Below, in pieces: positions 62,237-64,000 of a DNA stretch of 64,000 bases (the first letter of the stretch is position 1; each line of letters begins with the position of its first letter). The position numbers were made by a program, and so were the translations under genes. This stretch comes from Metellina segmentata (lineage: Eukaryota; Arthropoda; Arachnida; Araneae; Tetragnathidae). The stretch is from the NCBI GenBank assembly GCA_947359465.1, contig OX375881.1, forward strand, positions 31,103,742 to 31,167,741, given 5' to 3'. Under the pieces are notes generated by a model. That model made no database searches. It worked only from the letters and a program-made list of their open reading frames with translations, and was not told where the DNA came from.

Positions 62237-62640
62237 CGTGTTCCATTTACGAAACTCTCCACGATATACCTCCAGCGCTGGAAAACGTGCCAAGACGCGG
62301 ATAATAATCGGTTCAGCCGGAAATCGGGATCTCCGGTTGTCACATGGAAAGTAGATCATCTCCACTGCCTACGCTCAGGAAATGGAAAGTGATGCGTGGA
62401 AGAGAAGGAGAAAAAAAAAAGTGTGGGGGGGGGGAAGACAAACAAAAGAAGAAAAAAAATTCCACCTGTGTGTGAAGTGAAACAGGTAAACAAGCGAGCG
62501 CTCTTGATACTGGTGGGAAGAGAAAAACGGAAGGAGAGAGAGAGAGAGCGTAACTTGTTTTGAGGGAGTTAAGTGTGTTAAACGTTGGGTGAACATGGAT
62601 GAGATGCGATTCAAGATCATTAGGGATCAGGTTTTAGGCG
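62237..62640. promoter_or_regulatory. Candidate promoter-like unique region upstream of the tandem repeat
   Basis: Moderate GC, CAGCCGGAAATCGGGATCTC (ETS-type GGAA site), and on the minus strand AAAGATGGCGACGGACG (YY1/start-like) at the repeat edge; a GAGAGAGAGAGAG run at 62533-62547 and a G run at 62425-62435. A plus-strand ATG with a good Kozak context (GTGAACATGG, 62595) opens MDEMRFKIIRDQVLGDETGG and reaches a CAC/GTGAGT donor at about 62669. Either orientation could be a first exon; nothing further supports it. Confidence 0.25.
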
Positions 62641-62872
62641 ATGAAACTGGGGGAAATATGTGTGTCTCACGTGAGTTTTTGCTTCACTTAACTGAAGACC
62701 TATTTATTTAGTGTATGATGCAAAAGACTTGTTAATATCACAGGCCTCGTACATTCACTGTGACTTTTGGGAGGGACGCCTAAAAAACATGAAAGTGTTA
62801 GATCACATATTATTTATTTTATCTAGATTTATTGATATTTATATGTATTGATATTTATTATTTATATTTCAT

Positions 62873-63483
62873 ACTAGGGTAAAAGCCCATCATACGACTG
62901 GTGCATAACAAAATTTATTTGTATATATTTGGGTCAAACTTCATTGATATATTTTTTAAACCTGACGGTGGCGTAATCACTGGCCGTGATTTACAATGTG
63001 AAATAATGATCAAAAGATGATTTTTGATATTTTGTATCTCGTTTTTCTCGTGATATCACGCAATCAAACAAAGCAATTAGAAACTCCGCCTCCTCCTGAC
63101 GTCACACAACCAATCAAAAGTTTAATAATAGCCACGGAAACGCAGGTCTTCTAACATTTTATATAATTAGACTAGGATAAACGACCCGTCATACGACGGG
63201 TATATAACAAAATTTATTTATTTGAGCTAAACTTCACTTATATATTTCTTAAAACCTGACGTTACGTGATCACTGGCTGTGTATAAAAATTTGTTCACAA
63301 CTATCTATCAACTTTTGCTGATCACTGGCTACCTATAGACCTTTTCACACCACTATCTGTCAATTTGCCTTGCGTTTGCATGGTGTTTTTTGAGCAATAC
63401 ATTTGCTCGTGATATCATACAACCAAACAAAACTATTAGAAACTCCACCTATTCGTGACGTCACACAACCAATCAAAACTTTA
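62873..63483. repeat. Tandem pair of an about 298-bp repeat with CRE and CCAAT motifs
   Basis: ACTAGGGTAAAAGCCCATCA (62873) and ACTAGGATAAACGACCCGTC (63171) start two copies; both contain ATAACAAAATTTATTT, AACTTCA-T-ATATAT, TGATCACTGGC-type words, and TGACGTCACACAACCAATCA. The second copy continues after the inserted element at 63484-63914 as TAGCCACGGAAACGCAGGTC (from about 63917). Confidence 0.82.
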
Positions 63484-63914
63484 GCCACGGTGCACGCATC
63501 CGTTTTTTTCAACGTGCGGCGCCGCTGCGGCACCAAAGCCCAACTATGCACACATAACCGTGAAATGACGCTAGTACTCATTTCGTGCCATTTGCGATAA
63601 ATATTCTATCGAAGAAATCATGTTTATTTCGCTTACTTGGTGTAAAAAAAGTATATTTTGAAACAAAATAGACGTTACTGGATACAACCATTTATTAATT
63701 CCATTTATTTATGAAAACAAGGTACTTCAGAACGGAGACGCGTGTGCGGCCCGTGGGGAACTGCAGTACAAATTGCACGCAAGTTGGACGTGCGTCGCCG
63801 CAGCGGAGCCAGAGGCATGTGTGCCCTACTCCATTGGATCTAATGTATCTCAGACCGCACTTGCGTTGCGGCAGCGGCGCCGCACGTTGAAAAACCGGAT
63901 TCGTGCACCGGGCC
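63484..63914. mobile_element. GC-ended TIR element (PIF/Harbinger-like), copy 2
   Basis: 431 bp, highly similar to 17814-18247 throughout; ends GCCACGGTGCACGCATCCG and reverse-complement GGCCCGGTGCACGAATCCGG. TTA at 63481-63483 and at 63915-63917. The tandem neighbour provides the empty site (AAAGTTTAATAATAGCC at about 63117), which supports these boundaries. Confidence 0.82.
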
Positions 63915-64000
63915 TTAATAGCCACGGAAACGCAGGTCTTTTTATTTTTAACATTTTAAAAAATTGGATTGTTACAAAAAGGAAGGAGAGCAAAAAGTAA

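Noticed and set aside
62152..62343. Minus-strand ORF starting MTTGDPDFRLNRLL
   Set aside because: Overlaps the repeat edge, no homology or splice evidence; mentioned only as part of the promoter-like region.

Overview
This is a eukaryotic nuclear window: AT-rich, intron-dominated and packed with short repeats. The only gene I can build with confidence is on the minus strand. Six exons (2311-2479, 5703-5952, 16463-16669, 24277-24462, 31644-31751, 37865-38087) join with consensus splice sites and matching phases into a complete 364-residue ETS-family repressor with a Pointed/SAM domain followed by an ETS domain. The recognition helix (RALRYYYRV) and the GERHCYRF segment match insect Yan/anterior open (vertebrate ETV6/TEL family) better than other ETS classes. 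This points to an arthropod, probably an insect with a large, transposon-rich genome. A seventh, phase-compatible 96-nt exon (8105-8200) with strong splice sites probably encodes an optional 32-residue insert just before the ETS domain. The exon carrying the start codon has its own 3' splice site, so the promoter and at least one 5' UTR exon lie above 38087. Promoter-like islands are seen near 44.6-44.8, 50.6-50.9 and 62.2-62.6 kb.

Layout. 1-2310: region beyond the stop codon (3' UTR and flank). 2311-38087: the gene, with introns of about 3.2, 10.5, 7.6, 7.2 and 6.1 kb filled with mobile elements. 38088-64000: upstream or intergenic DNA with no convincing gene, very rich in SINEs, MITEs and tandem arrays.

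The repeats are the other story. (1) Two tRNA-derived SINE types have different tRNA-like heads but one common body; there are more than 30 copies and fragments, plus a third family. (2) A family of TTAA-associated elements with imperfect terminal inverted repeats carries the 16-bp palindrome GACGAGATATCTCGTC, tandemly amplified inside individual copies with different periods (76, 136/272 and 166 bp). (3) hAT-type MITEs, several with perfect 8-bp target-site duplications. (4) Tc1/mariner-type elements with decayed transposase, a pogo/Tigger-like MITE, and two copies of a GC-rich element with about TTA target sites. (5) Local arrays, of which two stand out: a 102-bp array at 5949-6760 that appears to be copied from the ETS exon's own 3' splice site, and a roughly 21-bp array at 54530-56005 that appears to have grown from the 3' tail of a SINE. 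The long ORFs over the arrays are products of periodicity, not genes.

All calls are from reading the sequence; no alignment or database search was run. Coordinates of old repeats are approximate to about 10 bases.
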